A stretch of 64,000 nt of DNA from JBFGFX01 sp965232455 (GTDB taxonomy: Bacteria; Pseudomonadota; Gammaproteobacteria; Steroidobacterales; Woeseiaceae). The stretch is from NCBI GenBank assembly GCA_965232455.1, contig OZ246981.1:1922001-1986000 (forward strand), written 5' to 3'. Of this stretch, positions 17,349 to 26,632 are shown one piece after another (the first letter of the stretch is position 1; every line of letters starts with the position of its first letter). The notes beneath the pieces were generated by a model. It was not told the origin of the DNA. It ran no database searches and saw nothing but the letters and a program-made list of their open reading frames with translations. The translations under genes and the position numbers were made by a program.

Positions 17349-18308
17349 TCAGTTTTCCTTGAACTGGCCAAATCCAGCCAGGCGCCGCTGGCGGTCCGCC
17401 AGAACGTCTTCCATGCTCTGCCGCTCGACGTCGTCGAGGTGTTTCAGGACCGCGTTACGGATAACCTCCGCCATTCCGGTTGCGTCGCGGTGCGCCGCGC
17501 CGAGCGGCTCCGGCAGCACTTCGTCAACCAACCCGAATTCGCTCAGGCTGTCCGCAGTGATCCGCATAGCCTCGGCAGCCTGCTCGGCTTTTTCTGCGCT
17601 CTTCCAGAGTATCGAGGCGCAACCCTCCGGTGAAATGACCGAATACACGCTGTATTGCAGCATCAATAGACGATCGCCTACGCCGATCGCCAAGGCTCCA
17701 CCGGAACCACCCTCGCCGATGACGACGCTGATAATGGGTGTTTTGAGCTGCGCCATCAGGAATAGACTGTAGGCGATGGCTTCGCTTTGACCGCGCTCCT
17801 CGGCGCCCACCCCGGGGTACGCACCGGGCGTATCGATGAACGTCACGACGGGCAGGGAGAATTTCTCCGCCATGCGCATGAGCCGCTGAGCTTTCCGGTA
17901 TCCCTCCGGCTTCGGCATGCCGTAGTTCCGGCGCACGCGTTCCTTGGTGTCTCTGCCCTTTTGGTGACCGATGAACATCATCGCCCGGCCGTCCAGACGG
18001 CCTACGCCGCCGATGATGGCCGGATCATCCGCGTACATACGATCGCCATGCATTTCCTGAAAATCGGGCGCCAGAGTCTTCAGGTAGTCAGCGGTGTAAG
18101 GTCGCATGGGATGGCGTGCGATCTGAGCGATCTGCCAAGCCGAGAGCTTCGAGAAGATGCTCTTGGTAAGCGTTTCGCTCTTGGCCTTGAGCCGCGCGAC
18201 TTCCTCCGAGATGTTGATCTCGGAGTCGTCGCCGACAAAACGCAGTTCGTCGATCTTTGCCTCGAGTTCGGCGATCGGTTGTTCAAATTCCAGAAACTTG
18301 AGGTCCAT
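17349..18308 (-). CDS. accA: Acetyl-CoA carboxylase carboxyltransferase subunit alpha
   Basis: With AccD forms the carboxyltransferase of acetyl-CoA carboxylase, first step of fatty acid synthesis. The 319-residue protein starts MDLKFLEFEQPIAELEAKID and contains the crotonase-fold motifs RPYTADYL, GDRMYADDPAIIGGVGRLDG, GMPKPEGYRKAQRLMRMAEKF (part), FIDTPGAYPGVGAEERGQSE and VIGEGGSGGALAIG. Canonical length. Follows dnaE, as in E. coli and Pseudomonas. Confidence 0.97.
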   Translation of the reverse strand: MDLKFLEFEQPIAELEAKIDELRFVGDDSEINISEEVARLKAKSETLTKSIFSKLSAWQIAQIARHPMRPYTADYLKTLAPDFQEMHGDRMYADDPAIIGGVGRLDGRAMMFIGHQKGRDTKERVRRNYGMPKPEGYRKAQRLMRMAEKFSLPVVTFIDTPGAYPGVGAEERGQSEAIAYSLFLMAQLKTPIISVVIGEGGSGGALAIGVGDRLLMLQYSVYSVISPEGCASILWKSAEKAEQAAEAMRITADSLSEFGLVDEVLPEPLGAAHRDATGMAEVIRNAVLKHLDDVERQSMEDVLADRQRRLAGFGQFKEN

Positions 18309-18383
18309 GGTCGACTCGTCGTAAGTCCTCGGCGGCTGAGCAAAACCCGTGCGCGGGTCGCTCCGCCCATCAGATTGGGGACT

Positions 18384-21300
18384 CTACATCAATTCCCGGC
18401 TGGGTGTGTAGAGCAATCGAACACTATTTCTTCCCAACAATTCCGAGAGTTTATCCCGTAATTCGCGACTGGGTCTTACGCTCCATTCCGGACCCAGCGT
18501 CAGACGAGCCGAGGCATTGCTGCCGGTGTATTGCACAGCGACGTCGCAGTCCCCCTCACGATACGGCAGCAGGAGATCGTGCAGCTTGGCAAGGAGCTGC
18601 GACCCCTGCCCGTTCGGCGTCACGTTCAGAATCATGCTCTTGGCCCGCTGCTCGATGAGCCGATCGAGCAGCGAGAGGTTCTTCGCATTGACCTGCCAGG
18701 CGCCCATGAACTCGTCGTATCGCAGGCTGCCGCTGACCACGACGATTTCGTCCTTGTTGAGGAGATGACGGAATTCGTTGAAGGCTTCGCTGAACAGACT
18801 GACCTCCAGCCGGGCGCTATCGTCGTCGAGCACAACGGTCACGCGATTGCCTCGTTTCCGGATATCGACGATCAGCCCGGCAACCCGCACTTCTCGTCGC
18901 GTCTGAGCGAACCCGCGTTCGTTTCCGTTCGTCTGCGGCGGCGGCTCGGCGCTCAGATCGGCGAGTCGCGCATCGACAAAAAACCCGGCGTCGTTGCGAA
19001 CGGTGTCGAACGGATGGCCGCTCAAGTAGAGTCCCAGCGCATCTTTTTCGTTGGCGAGGAACTCACTTTCGTTCCACTCCAAGACCGCTTTCGACGTGTC
19101 CGGCTCCGGCTCCGGCGCGGGTTCAGCCAGCCCAAACATGTCGTTCTGGCCAGCCGCCAGCGCGCGCGCCTCCTGTTCGGCGCTTTGCAGCGCTTCGGGC
19201 AACGCCTGCAGCAGTCCGCGGCGACTCTGACCGAACTCGTCGAACGCGCCGGCTTTGATCATCGCCTCGAGCGAGCGCCGGTTGACTTTTTCCAGATCGA
19301 CCCGTCGGCAGAACCCAACCAGGCTTGCAAAATCCCCGTTCGCCTCGCGCTCGGCGATGATCGCTTCCACGGCCGCTCGCCCGACGCCTTTTATCGCACC
19401 CAGCCCGTAGAGGATGACGCGAGAATCGGCGACGCTGAAATGATAGGACGAGCGATTGATGCTGGGCGACTTCAACGTGAGTCCCTGACGCCGGCAATCG
19501 TCTTTGATGACCACCAACCGGTCCGTATTGTCGATATCAGCGCTCATGACGGCGGACGTGAATGCAGCCGCGTGGTGCGCTTTCAGATAAGCCGTCTGAT
19601 AGGACAATAGAGCGTACGCGGCCGAATGCGATTTATTGAAGCCGTAACCGGCGAATTTCTCCATCAGGTCGAAAATTCGCGTTGCGGTCTCTTCCGCGAC
19701 TCCGCGCTCGGTCGCACCGGTAACGAACACCTCGCGTTGCTTGGCCATCTCTTCGGGTTTTTTCTTGCCCATCGCGCGACGCAGGAGATCTGCGCCGCCA
19801 AGCGTGTAACCGGCGAGCACCTGCGCAATTTGCATGACCTGCTCCTGATACAGGATCACGCCATAGGTCGGCTCGAGCACGGAGCGAAGATCCGGATGCA
19901 GGTAGTCGATATCCGCCTCATTGAGATCGTGCTTTCGCGCGATGAAGTCGTCGACCATGCCGGACTGCAGCGGGCCGGGTCGAAACAGCGCGACCAGGGC
20001 GACCAGATCGTCGAAGTGATCGGGCTGCAGGCGTTTTACGAGATCGCGCATGCCGCGCGACTCCAGCTGAAAAACGGCCGTCGTCTCACAGGCGCGCAGC
20101 AGCTCGAAAGTCCGCGCATCTTGCATCGGTATCGAATCGATCGAGAGCGGTTGATCAGGCGCGAGCGCATTGACGATCTGCACGGCCCAGTCGATGATCG
20201 TCAGCGTGCGCAGGCCCAGGAAATCGAATTTAACCAGGCCAACCGCCTCGACATCGTCCTTATCGAGCTGGGTCACGGCGTTGGCCCCGCCTTCTTCAGA
20301 GTAAAGCGGCGTGTAGTCGGTGAGCTTCTTCGGCGCTATCACCACGCCGCCGGCGTGTTTGCCGGCGTTTCTGACGAGGCCCTCCAGGGACTTCGCCAGA
20401 TCGATGATACCGCGAACCTCTTCGTCGTCCCGGTATTGTTCGGCAAGTTCCTGTTCCTGCTCGAGCGCCTTATCCAGGGTCATGCCGATCTCGAAGGGCA
20501 CCAGCTTGGCGATTCGGTCTACAAAGCCGTAGGGATGGCCCAGCACCCGGCCCGCGTCCCGGATAACCGCCTTGGCCGCCATCGATCCGTAGGTGATGAT
20601 TTGCGATACGTGATCTCGACCGTAACGCTCGGCAACGTAGTCGATGACGCGGTCGCGCCCTTCCATACAGAAGTCGATGTCGAAATCCGGCATCGAAACC
20701 CGCTCGGGATTCAGGAAGCGCTCGAACAGAAGATCGTGTTCGAGCGGATCCAGCGCCGTGATGCCCAGCACGAAAGCGACCAATGAGCCTGCTCCGGACC
20801 CTCGCCCCGGACCAACGGGAATACGCTGTTCCTTTGCCCAACGGATGAAGTCGGCGACGATCAGGAAATAGCCGGGGAATCCCATTTCGCAGATGACGTT
20901 CAACTCGTCGTCCAGACGCGTCCAGTAGGCGGCGCCCGCAACCTCGGGCTTCTCGGAAGCGTCCGTGGAACAGCGGAATTTGCCGTTGAGGTACACCTCA
21001 AGCCCACGCCGTGACTCCGCTCGCAGAAAGTCATCCGTAGTCTGTCCCTCCGGTACCGGGAACGCCGGCAAAAACGTTGCGCCCAGTTCGAGATCCAGGC
21101 TGCAACGGCGGGCGATCTCTACGGAATTGGCCAACGCTTCGGGGATGTCCGCGAACAGCTCGGTCATCTCCTCCGTGCTTTTCAGATACTGTTGTTCGCT
21201 GTAGAGGCGCGGGCGATCCGCATCGGCCAATCCGCGACCGTCGTGAATGCAGACACGGGCCTCGTGCGCAAAATAGTCGCCTTCGTTCAGGAACCGCACG

Positions 21301-21899
21301 TCGTTTGTCGCTACAACCGGCACCGAGAAATCGCTGGCCATCGACAGTGAACGCTGCACGCAGGTTTCCTCCCCTGCGCGCCCCGTACGGATGACCTCCA
21401 GAAAAAACCGATCGTCAAAAACGTCTTGCCAATTCGACAGCGCCGCCGACGCGGCGTCTTCGTGCCCGTTCGCCAGGTTTCGTCCGACATCGCCCTCGCT
21501 TCCGCCCGACAGGGCGATCAACCCTTCGCAGGACTGCCGATCCAGCCAATCACGATGACAAAGAGGCGCACCGCGCCATTGTCCTTCCAGATAACAGCGG
21601 GTCACCAGGCGAGTCAGATTCTGATAACCCTTTCGATTCTGGCAGAGAAGGACAAGACGGTCGGGCCGTTTTTGGTCGTCACCGGCGATGCGAAGATCGA
21701 CGCCGATGACCGGTTTGATGCCCACGGCGAGCGACTTCCGGTAAAGCTTCACCAGCCCGAACACGTTGCCCTGATCGGTCAAGGCTACGGACGGCATGTT
21801 GAACTCGGCACATCGCTCGACGAGCTGGGGGATACGCACCGTACTATCGACGATGGAATACTCCGTATGCACGTGCAGATGGACAAAGTTGGCGGTCAT
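18384..21899 (-). CDS. dnaE: DNA polymerase III subunit alpha
   Basis: Replicative DNA polymerase catalytic subunit (C-family). The 1171-residue protein has an N-terminal PHP domain (VHLHVHTEYSIVDS; SVALTDQGNVFG), the palm with catalytic aspartates in MPDFDIDFCMEGRDRV and in VGLVKFDFLGLRTL, the thumb and fingers, a helix-hairpin-helix region (GLGAIKGVGRAAVEAII), an OB fold (REVRVAGLIVDIRKRGNRV) and a C-terminal tau-binding tail. Length equals DnaE1 proteins (~1160). Start ATG at 21897-21899, ~36 nt after rnhB. Confidence 0.98.
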   Translation of the reverse strand: MTANFVHLHVHTEYSIVDSTVRIPQLVERCAEFNMPSVALTDQGNVFGLVKLYRKSLAVGIKPVIGVDLRIAGDDQKRPDRLVLLCQNRKGYQNLTRLVTRCYLEGQWRGAPLCHRDWLDRQSCEGLIALSGGSEGDVGRNLANGHEDAASAALSNWQDVFDDRFFLEVIRTGRAGEETCVQRSLSMASDFSVPVVATNDVRFLNEGDYFAHEARVCIHDGRGLADADRPRLYSEQQYLKSTEEMTELFADIPEALANSVEIARRCSLDLELGATFLPAFPVPEGQTTDDFLRAESRRGLEVYLNGKFRCSTDASEKPEVAGAAYWTRLDDELNVICEMGFPGYFLIVADFIRWAKEQRIPVGPGRGSGAGSLVAFVLGITALDPLEHDLLFERFLNPERVSMPDFDIDFCMEGRDRVIDYVAERYGRDHVSQIITYGSMAAKAVIRDAGRVLGHPYGFVDRIAKLVPFEIGMTLDKALEQEQELAEQYRDDEEVRGIIDLAKSLEGLVRNAGKHAGGVVIAPKKLTDYTPLYSEEGGANAVTQLDKDDVEAVGLVKFDFLGLRTLTIIDWAVQIVNALAPDQPLSIDSIPMQDARTFELLRACETTAVFQLESRGMRDLVKRLQPDHFDDLVALVALFRPGPLQSGMVDDFIARKHDLNEADIDYLHPDLRSVLEPTYGVILYQEQVMQIAQVLAGYTLGGADLLRRAMGKKKPEEMAKQREVFVTGATERGVAEETATRIFDLMEKFAGYGFNKSHSAAYALLSYQTAYLKAHHAAAFTSAVMSADIDNTDRLVVIKDDCRRQGLTLKSPSINRSSYHFSVADSRVILYGLGAIKGVGRAAVEAIIAEREANGDFASLVGFCRRVDLEKVNRRSLEAMIKAGAFDEFGQSRRGLLQALPEALQSAEQEARALAAGQNDMFGLAEPAPEPEPDTSKAVLEWNESEFLANEKDALGLYLSGHPFDTVRNDAGFFVDARLADLSAEPPPQTNGNERGFAQTRREVRVAGLIVDIRKRGNRVTVVLDDDSARLEVSLFSEAFNEFRHLLNKDEIVVVSGSLRYDEFMGAWQVNAKNLSLLDRLIEQRAKSMILNVTPNGQGSQLLAKLHDLLLPYREGDCDVAVQYTGSNASARLTLGPEWSVRPSRELRDKLSELLGRNSVRLLYTPSRELM

Positions 21900-21935
21900 C
21901 GGAAGATCCGGTCAGAGTTCCGGCACAAGAATACC

Positions 21936-22550
21936 TCAGGGCTCGCGCCGGATGGGCCGAAAACTCCTGCGATGCTGCTGGCAGGGCCCCAGGCTGCCGA
22001 GATTTCGCAGGTGCTCCGCCGTCCCGTACCCCTTGTGGCCGGCAAATCCGTAACCCGGATACAGTGCGTCGGTGCGCCGCATGATTGCATCGCGGGCGAC
22101 CTTGGCCAATATCGACGCGGCGCTGATCGACGGGATGAGCGCATCGCCGCCGACCACCGGTCTTCCGTTTATCCGCGTGCCGAAGAATCGCAGATCGGGT
22201 AAGCGATTGCCGTCGACGAGGACGAACGCGGGCTTCAGCGAGAGCCCAAGGATCGCGCGGCGCATCGCAAGCATTGTTGCCGCCAGGACGTTCAGGCAAT
22301 CGATCTCGGCAGGATCGGACCAGGCCACCGACCAGGCAAGCGCCGCCGCGCGTATTTCCCGATCGAGCGCCTCGCGACGCGCGGCGGAGAGCTTCTTCGA
22401 GTCGTCGAGGCCGGTTATCGGCCGCCCTGCGTCGAGAACCACCGCCGCCGCCACCACCGGCCCGGCCAGCGGCCCCCGCCCCGCTTCGTCAATGCCGGCG
22501 ACGGGACCATCCGGCAGATCGGGCAGCGGCTGCCGGAGCGCGCGGCTCAT
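21936..22550 (-). CDS. rnhB: Ribonuclease HII
   Basis: Removes ribonucleotides from RNA-DNA hybrids. The 204-residue protein shows VAGIDEAGRGPLAGPVVAAA with the first two catalytic acids, LDDSKKLSAARRE, and FVLVDGNRLPDL followed by GGDALIPSISAASILAKVARD with the third and fourth. Overlaps the start of lpxB's stop region by 4 nt (ATGA at 22547-22550). The lpxB-rnhB-dnaE order is conserved. Confidence 0.97.
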   Translation of the reverse strand: MSRALRQPLPDLPDGPVAGIDEAGRGPLAGPVVAAAVVLDAGRPITGLDDSKKLSAARREALDREIRAAALAWSVAWSDPAEIDCLNVLAATMLAMRRAILGLSLKPAFVLVDGNRLPDLRFFGTRINGRPVVGGDALIPSISAASILAKVARDAIMRRTDALYPGYGFAGHKGYGTAEHLRNLGSLGPCQQHRRSFRPIRREP

Positions 22551-23698
22551 GGCGTCGTTTTAGGCCGCGAGGCCATCTCGATCACCGCCGCGGCCGCCCG
22601 CTGGTCCGCTCCGAGGCCAAGCCGCCCGCGCAGTTCGCCAAACGCCGCCTCGATCGTCTCGCGCCGCGCCGGATCGCGCAGCAGTTCCTCGATAGCGCCG
22701 GCAAGCACGGCGGGTTTCGCGTCGTCCTGCAAAAATTCGGGTACCAGCGGCGCCTCGGTCAGCAGGTTGGGCATCGTAAAATGATCGACCTTCAACAGCC
22801 GAAACAGGCGCGCGAGAAAATACGTCAGCGGCGCCACCCGGTACGCGGACACCATGGGCCGTTGCAGGAGCGCCGTCTGCAGAGAGGCGGTCCCCGATGC
22901 GAGCAGGACAACGTCGGCGGCCGTGATTGCGCGCGGCGCGTTGCCGTCCGTCAGCGTAAAAAGCGAGGCCACGCCCCCCCGTTGCAGCTGCTCCGTAAAT
23001 ATCGCACGTGCCCGGGGATTTGCCATGGGCGCGACGAAAGCGACGTCCGCGCGGCGGTCTGCCAGCTGCCGCGCGGTCTCCGCGAATACCGGCCCGAGAC
23101 GCGTCACCTCGCCTGCCCGGCTTCCCGGCATCACGGTGACCAGCGTTTCGCACGCGATGCCCAGAGCGCGGCGTTCGTCAAGGCGGTCCAGGTCGAACGG
23201 CAGGTTGTCCGCCATCGGGTGACCCACAACGTCCGCGGGCACGCCGTGCCGATCGTAAAAGTCCTTCTCGAACGGCAGCAGGCACAAGACCTTGTCCACC
23301 GCGCGACCGATTCTCCGGACACGGCGCTGTCGCCATGCCCAGACCTGAGGGCTCACGTATTGGATCGTCCGAATACCGCGCTTACGCAGCCTTTTTTCCA
23401 GGCCCAGGTTGAATTCCGGCGCATCGATGCCGACAAAGACGTCGGGCGCGGAAATCTCCCAGCGGCGGATCAGATCGCGGCGCAGGCGTAACAGACGGGG
23501 TAACACCTTGAGCGGCTCGACGAGCCCCATGACCGCGAGTACCTCGGCATCCTCCCACACCTCGCAGCCCGCCTTTCGCATCTGTGGACCGGCAACGCCG
23601 GCGAACTCGGCGTCCGGGTAGCTCGCCCTGATCGCACGGATCATCCCCGCGCCCAGCAGATCGCCGGAAGCCTCGCCAGCGACAACACCGATTCGCAC
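22547..23698 (-). CDS. lpxB: Lipid-A-disaccharide synthase
   Basis: GT19 glycosyltransferase joining lipid X and UDP-2,3-diacylglucosamine at the inner membrane. The 383-residue protein begins at a GTG (23696-23698) behind GAAGGAAAG and reads MRIGVVAGEASGDLLGAGMI; FVGIDAPEFNLGLEKRLRKRGI, TIQYVSPQVWAWRQRRVRRI, LPFEKDFYDRHGVPADVVGHPMAD (seen in parts), VMPGSRAGEV and ASGTASLQTALLQRPMV match the family. Confidence 0.97.
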   Translation of the reverse strand: MRIGVVAGEASGDLLGAGMIRAIRASYPDAEFAGVAGPQMRKAGCEVWEDAEVLAVMGLVEPLKVLPRLLRLRRDLIRRWEISAPDVFVGIDAPEFNLGLEKRLRKRGIRTIQYVSPQVWAWRQRRVRRIGRAVDKVLCLLPFEKDFYDRHGVPADVVGHPMADNLPFDLDRLDERRALGIACETLVTVMPGSRAGEVTRLGPVFAETARQLADRRADVAFVAPMANPRARAIFTEQLQRGGVASLFTLTDGNAPRAITAADVVLLASGTASLQTALLQRPMVSAYRVAPLTYFLARLFRLLKVDHFTMPNLLTEAPLVPEFLQDDAKPAVLAGAIEELLRDPARRETIEAAFGELRGRLGLGADQRAAAAVIEMASRPKTTP

Positions 23699-23710
23699 GT
23701 CAGCTTTCCT

Positions 23711-24481
23711 TCAGCGGATCAAACCGCGACCGCTTACTTTGAGGGAGTCCAGGAATATGCCCAACTCAGGCTGTTCGGGCACCAGCCGTTCGATTTCCGC
23801 AATTGCTTCGGCGAGCTTCAAACCCTGGCGATAGACGATGCGATAGGCGTTCTTGATGTTGCGAATCTGCTCGCTGGTGAATCCGCGCCGACGCAGGCCC
23901 TCGCTGTTGATGCCGCGCGGCTCGGAGGGTAATCCGGCAATCATCGCATACGCCGGAACGTCCCGGTTGGTGCCCGAGTACGCGCCGAGGAAGCTGTGCG
24001 CGCCAATGTGACAGAACTGCTGAGCGCCCGAAAACCCGGCCAAAATCGCCCAATCGCCGACATGTACGTGCCCGGCGAGCGTGACGTTGTTCGCAAATAT
24101 GGTGTTGCTGCCGACACGGCAATCGTGCGCGATATGGACGTAGGCCATAATCCAGTTGTCGTCACCCAGCGACGTCAGGCCTTCGTCCTGAACGGTACCC
24201 CGGCTGATGGTGCAATTCTCGCGAATCGTGTTGCGGTCGCCGATCGTAAGCCGCGTCGCCTCTCCGGCATACTTCTTGTCCTGGGGAACGTCACCGATCG
24301 ACGAGAACTGATAAATATGGTTGTCGCGACCGATCTCCGTTGGTCCCTGCACGACAACGTGGCTCTCGATCCGTGTGCCCGACGCGATTTTGACGTCGTC
24401 GCCAATCAGCGAAAACGGGCCTATCGTCACGCCCTCCGCGATCTCCGCGCGCTCCGAAATGATTGCGCTCGGATGTATCAT
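23711..24481 (-). CDS. lpxA: UDP-N-acetylglucosamine acyltransferase
   Basis: First enzyme of lipid A synthesis, transferring a 3-hydroxyacyl chain from ACP. The 256-residue protein is a left-handed beta-helix of hexapeptide repeats (IHPSAIISERAEIAEGVTIG...), with the catalytic His in AYVHIAHDCRVGSNTIFAN and the C-terminal helical domain GINSEGLRRRGFTSEQI. Its ATG overlaps the fabZ stop by 4 nt. Followed by lpxB after 12 nt. Confidence 0.97.
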   Translation of the reverse strand: MIHPSAIISERAEIAEGVTIGPFSLIGDDVKIASGTRIESHVVVQGPTEIGRDNHIYQFSSIGDVPQDKKYAGEATRLTIGDRNTIRENCTISRGTVQDEGLTSLGDDNWIMAYVHIAHDCRVGSNTIFANNVTLAGHVHVGDWAILAGFSGAQQFCHIGAHSFLGAYSGTNRDVPAYAMIAGLPSEPRGINSEGLRRRGFTSEQIRNIKNAYRIVYRQGLKLAEAIAEIERLVPEQPELGIFLDSLKVSGRGLIR

Positions 24482-24930
24482 CTAGGACCGGGCGCCGTCA
24501 TGATGATGGCGCTGGCGACCGTCCGCCCCCCGACGCTGGCGCTGCCCTCGAAACGCCACATGCCGCGCGCCACCCGGTCGACCTTCATCTGGATCTCGAG
24601 TTGATCGCCCGGGTGGACCGGCTGACGGAAGCGCGCCTTGTCCACGCCCACGAGATAATAAAGCGGTCTTGGATCAGCCGCCGGAACCGACTGGTGGGCA
24701 AGTACGCCGCCCGCCTGCGCCATTGCCTCGATGACAAGCACCCCCGGCATCACCTTGACGTCGGGGAAATGCCCTTGAAAAAACGGCTCATTGACGGTCA
24801 CGTTTTTTAGCGCACGAATCTCCTTGCCCGGCGTGCACTCGATAATCCGGTCTATCAGCAAAAACGGATATCGGTGCGGCAACATGCCCATGATATCGCG
24901 TTCGTTCAACGTTCCCGCATCAGCGCTCAT
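24478..24930 (-). CDS. fabZ: 3-hydroxyacyl-ACP dehydratase FabZ
   Basis: Dehydrates 3-hydroxyacyl-ACP in fatty acid elongation. The 150-residue hot-dog-fold protein has the catalytic His in MLPHRYPFLLIDRI and the catalytic Glu in GHFPDVKVMPGVLVIEAMAQ. Typical length. Lies in the lpxD-fabZ-lpxA-lpxB run, with a 4-nt overlap with lpxA, linking membrane lipid and lipid A synthesis. Confidence 0.97.
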   Translation of the reverse strand: MSADAGTLNERDIMGMLPHRYPFLLIDRIIECTPGKEIRALKNVTVNEPFFQGHFPDVKVMPGVLVIEAMAQAGGVLAHQSVPAADPRPLYYLVGVDKARFRQPVHPGDQLEIQMKVDRVARGMWRFEGSASVGGRTVASAIIMTAPGPR

Positions 24931-24960
24931 TCGGTATCGCTCGCTTTCATCCTGTTCACT

Positions 24961-26010
24961 TTAGTCTTCGCCAATCTCTTGCTCGCCGATTTCCGGCCGC
25001 ACGGATTCCTCCAGCGCGGCAACCCGCCCGACCAGGTTTTCAAGACGGCGAAAGCGTGCGACTTTGCGTTTCCAGTCGCGGTCTTTTTCGGCCGGAAAGC
25101 TGGAGGAGTAAACCCCGGGCTCGGTGATGGTTTTTGTAACGACCGCCGCACCCGTGATAACGACGTCGTCGCAAACGCTGATATGCCCGACAAAGCCGGT
25201 CATGCCCGCAATTACGCAACGTTTGCCGATCGACGTGCTGCCGGAAACGCCGGTTCCGGAAGCGATTACCGTATGGGCGCCAATCCTGCAATTGTGAGCA
25301 ATCTGAATCTGGTTATCCAAGCGGACGCCGTCCTCGATAATCGTGTTGTCGATCGCCCCACGATCGATCGTCGTACTGGCGCCGATCTCGACGTCGTCAC
25401 CGATCCTCACGCCGCCGACCTGCGGAACCTTCAGCCACCCCGTTTCCGTCGCCTTGTGCCCGAAGCCGTCGGCGCCGAGAACGACCCCGGGATGCACGAG
25501 CGCGCGGCAACCGATTTGCACATCCTCGACCAGGCTTACGTTGGCGCTCAAGTGCGAGCCGGCGCCAACGGAACAGCCTTTGCCGATCACACAGCCGGGA
25601 CCGATATAGACGTTCGCGCCAATCGTGCTGCCCTCGGCAATGTATGCGAGTGCCGCCACCTGCGCCGATGCATCGACGTCGGCTCCGGATTCGACGACGG
25701 CGCTTGCATGGATGCCCGGCTCGGGTTGAGCTCGCGGATACAATAAAGTCGCGATGCGAGCGAACGTCAGATACGGATCGTCTGTGATCAGCGCGGCGAC
25801 CGCGCAGGCCTCGGCCTCCGTCTCTTTTAGAATGACCGCGGTTGCATTGGTGGCGCCCAACTGCGAACGGTATACCGGATTGGCAAGAAAGCTGATCGCT
25901 CCCGGACCGGCGTTGGCAAGCGTGGCGACCCTGGAAACTTCGGCGTCGGGATCGCCGACCAGCTCGCAGCCGAACCGGGTCGCCAAACTGCCGAGCTTAG
26001 TTCCCAACAC
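24961..26010 (-). CDS. lpxD: UDP-3-O-(3-hydroxyacyl)glucosamine N-acyltransferase
   Basis: Third step of lipid A synthesis. The 349-residue trimeric beta-helix protein has the N-terminal uridine-binding domain (GPGAISFLANPVYRSQL), then hexapeptide repeats (SGADVDASAQVAALAYI..., GANVYIGPGCVIGKGC) with the catalytic His region NQIQIAHNCRIGAHT, and a C-terminal helix. Start is GTG at 26010, with AGGAG a few bases upstream. Follows the Skp gene, precedes fabZ. Confidence 0.96.
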   Translation of the reverse strand: MLGTKLGSLATRFGCELVGDPDAEVSRVATLANAGPGAISFLANPVYRSQLGATNATAVILKETEAEACAVAALITDDPYLTFARIATLLYPRAQPEPGIHASAVVESGADVDASAQVAALAYIAEGSTIGANVYIGPGCVIGKGCSVGAGSHLSANVSLVEDVQIGCRALVHPGVVLGADGFGHKATETGWLKVPQVGGVRIGDDVEIGASTTIDRGAIDNTIIEDGVRLDNQIQIAHNCRIGAHTVIASGTGVSGSTSIGKRCVIAGMTGFVGHISVCDDVVITGAAVVTKTITEPGVYSSSFPAEKDRDWKRKVARFRRLENLVGRVAALEESVRPEIGEQEIGED

Positions 26011-26077
26011 GATGCTCCTGCAGACTCTTGCACCCCACTCCGGAGAGAACGCCTAAACGCGTGCCGGGATCGTAAAT

Positions 26078-26617
26078 CTAGTTGTTACCCGCGGCCTGGA
26101 AATTGGCTTCCATCGCCTGCAATACCAGTTCGGTGATGTTCACTGCGCTGCTCGCGTACAACACGCCGTCGCCGACGATCAGATCGAACCCTGCCGACTG
26201 CGCATAGGTTTGTACTTCCTGCAGCAGCGAGCGCTGTAGACTGCCCAACTCCTCGTTGCGGCGCAGATTGAAATCTTCGCGAAACTCGGTCTGCAGGCGT
26301 GTGACCTCGCGCTGCAAATCGCGCACTTCGCGTTCGGCATTGCGCCGCTCGGTTTCACCCATGACGGCGATATCGCGGTTGACCTTGGCGCCCAGCTCTT
26401 CGAGTTCCTTTTGCTTGGCGAGAATATCCCGCTGGCGCGGCTGGAATTCCTCTTCGAGGGCGCCCATGGCGACTTTCGTCTGCGGCGCGCGGTCCATCAA
26501 TAGCGCGACGTTGACGAAGCCGATTTTTTGCTCCTGGGCGGTAGCCGGCAACGCAGCCGCAAAAAGCAGCGCCGTCGCCGCAACGGTCTTTACCAAAAGA
26601 CTTCCTGCAAAACTCAT
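26078..26617 (-). CDS. skp: Periplasmic chaperone Skp/OmpH
   Basis: Holds unfolded outer-membrane proteins in the periplasm on the way to the BAM complex. The ~179-residue protein has a signal peptide (MSFAGSLLVKTVAATALLFAAALPATAQE, cleaved after ALPATA), EQKIGFVNVALLMDRAPQTK, a long charged coiled coil (~residues 45-125) and a C-terminal DLIVGDGVLYASSAVNITELVLQ. ATG at 26617 is preferred; an in-frame TTG at 26629 adds four residues. Immediately downstream of bamA. Confidence 0.95.
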   Translation of the reverse strand: MSFAGSLLVKTVAATALLFAAALPATAQEQKIGFVNVALLMDRAPQTKVAMGALEEEFQPRQRDILAKQKELEELGAKVNRDIAVMGETERRNAEREVRDLQREVTRLQTEFREDFNLRRNEELGSLQRSLLQEVQTYAQSAGFDLIVGDGVLYASSAVNITELVLQAMEANFQAAGNN

Positions 26618-26632
26618 ATGTCTGTCCAATCG

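Noticed and set aside
18531..20786. Two long plus-strand open frames over dnaE
   Set aside because: They lie opposite a canonical, full-length dnaE, have compositional bias typical of antisense frames in GC-rich genomes, and show no family motif.
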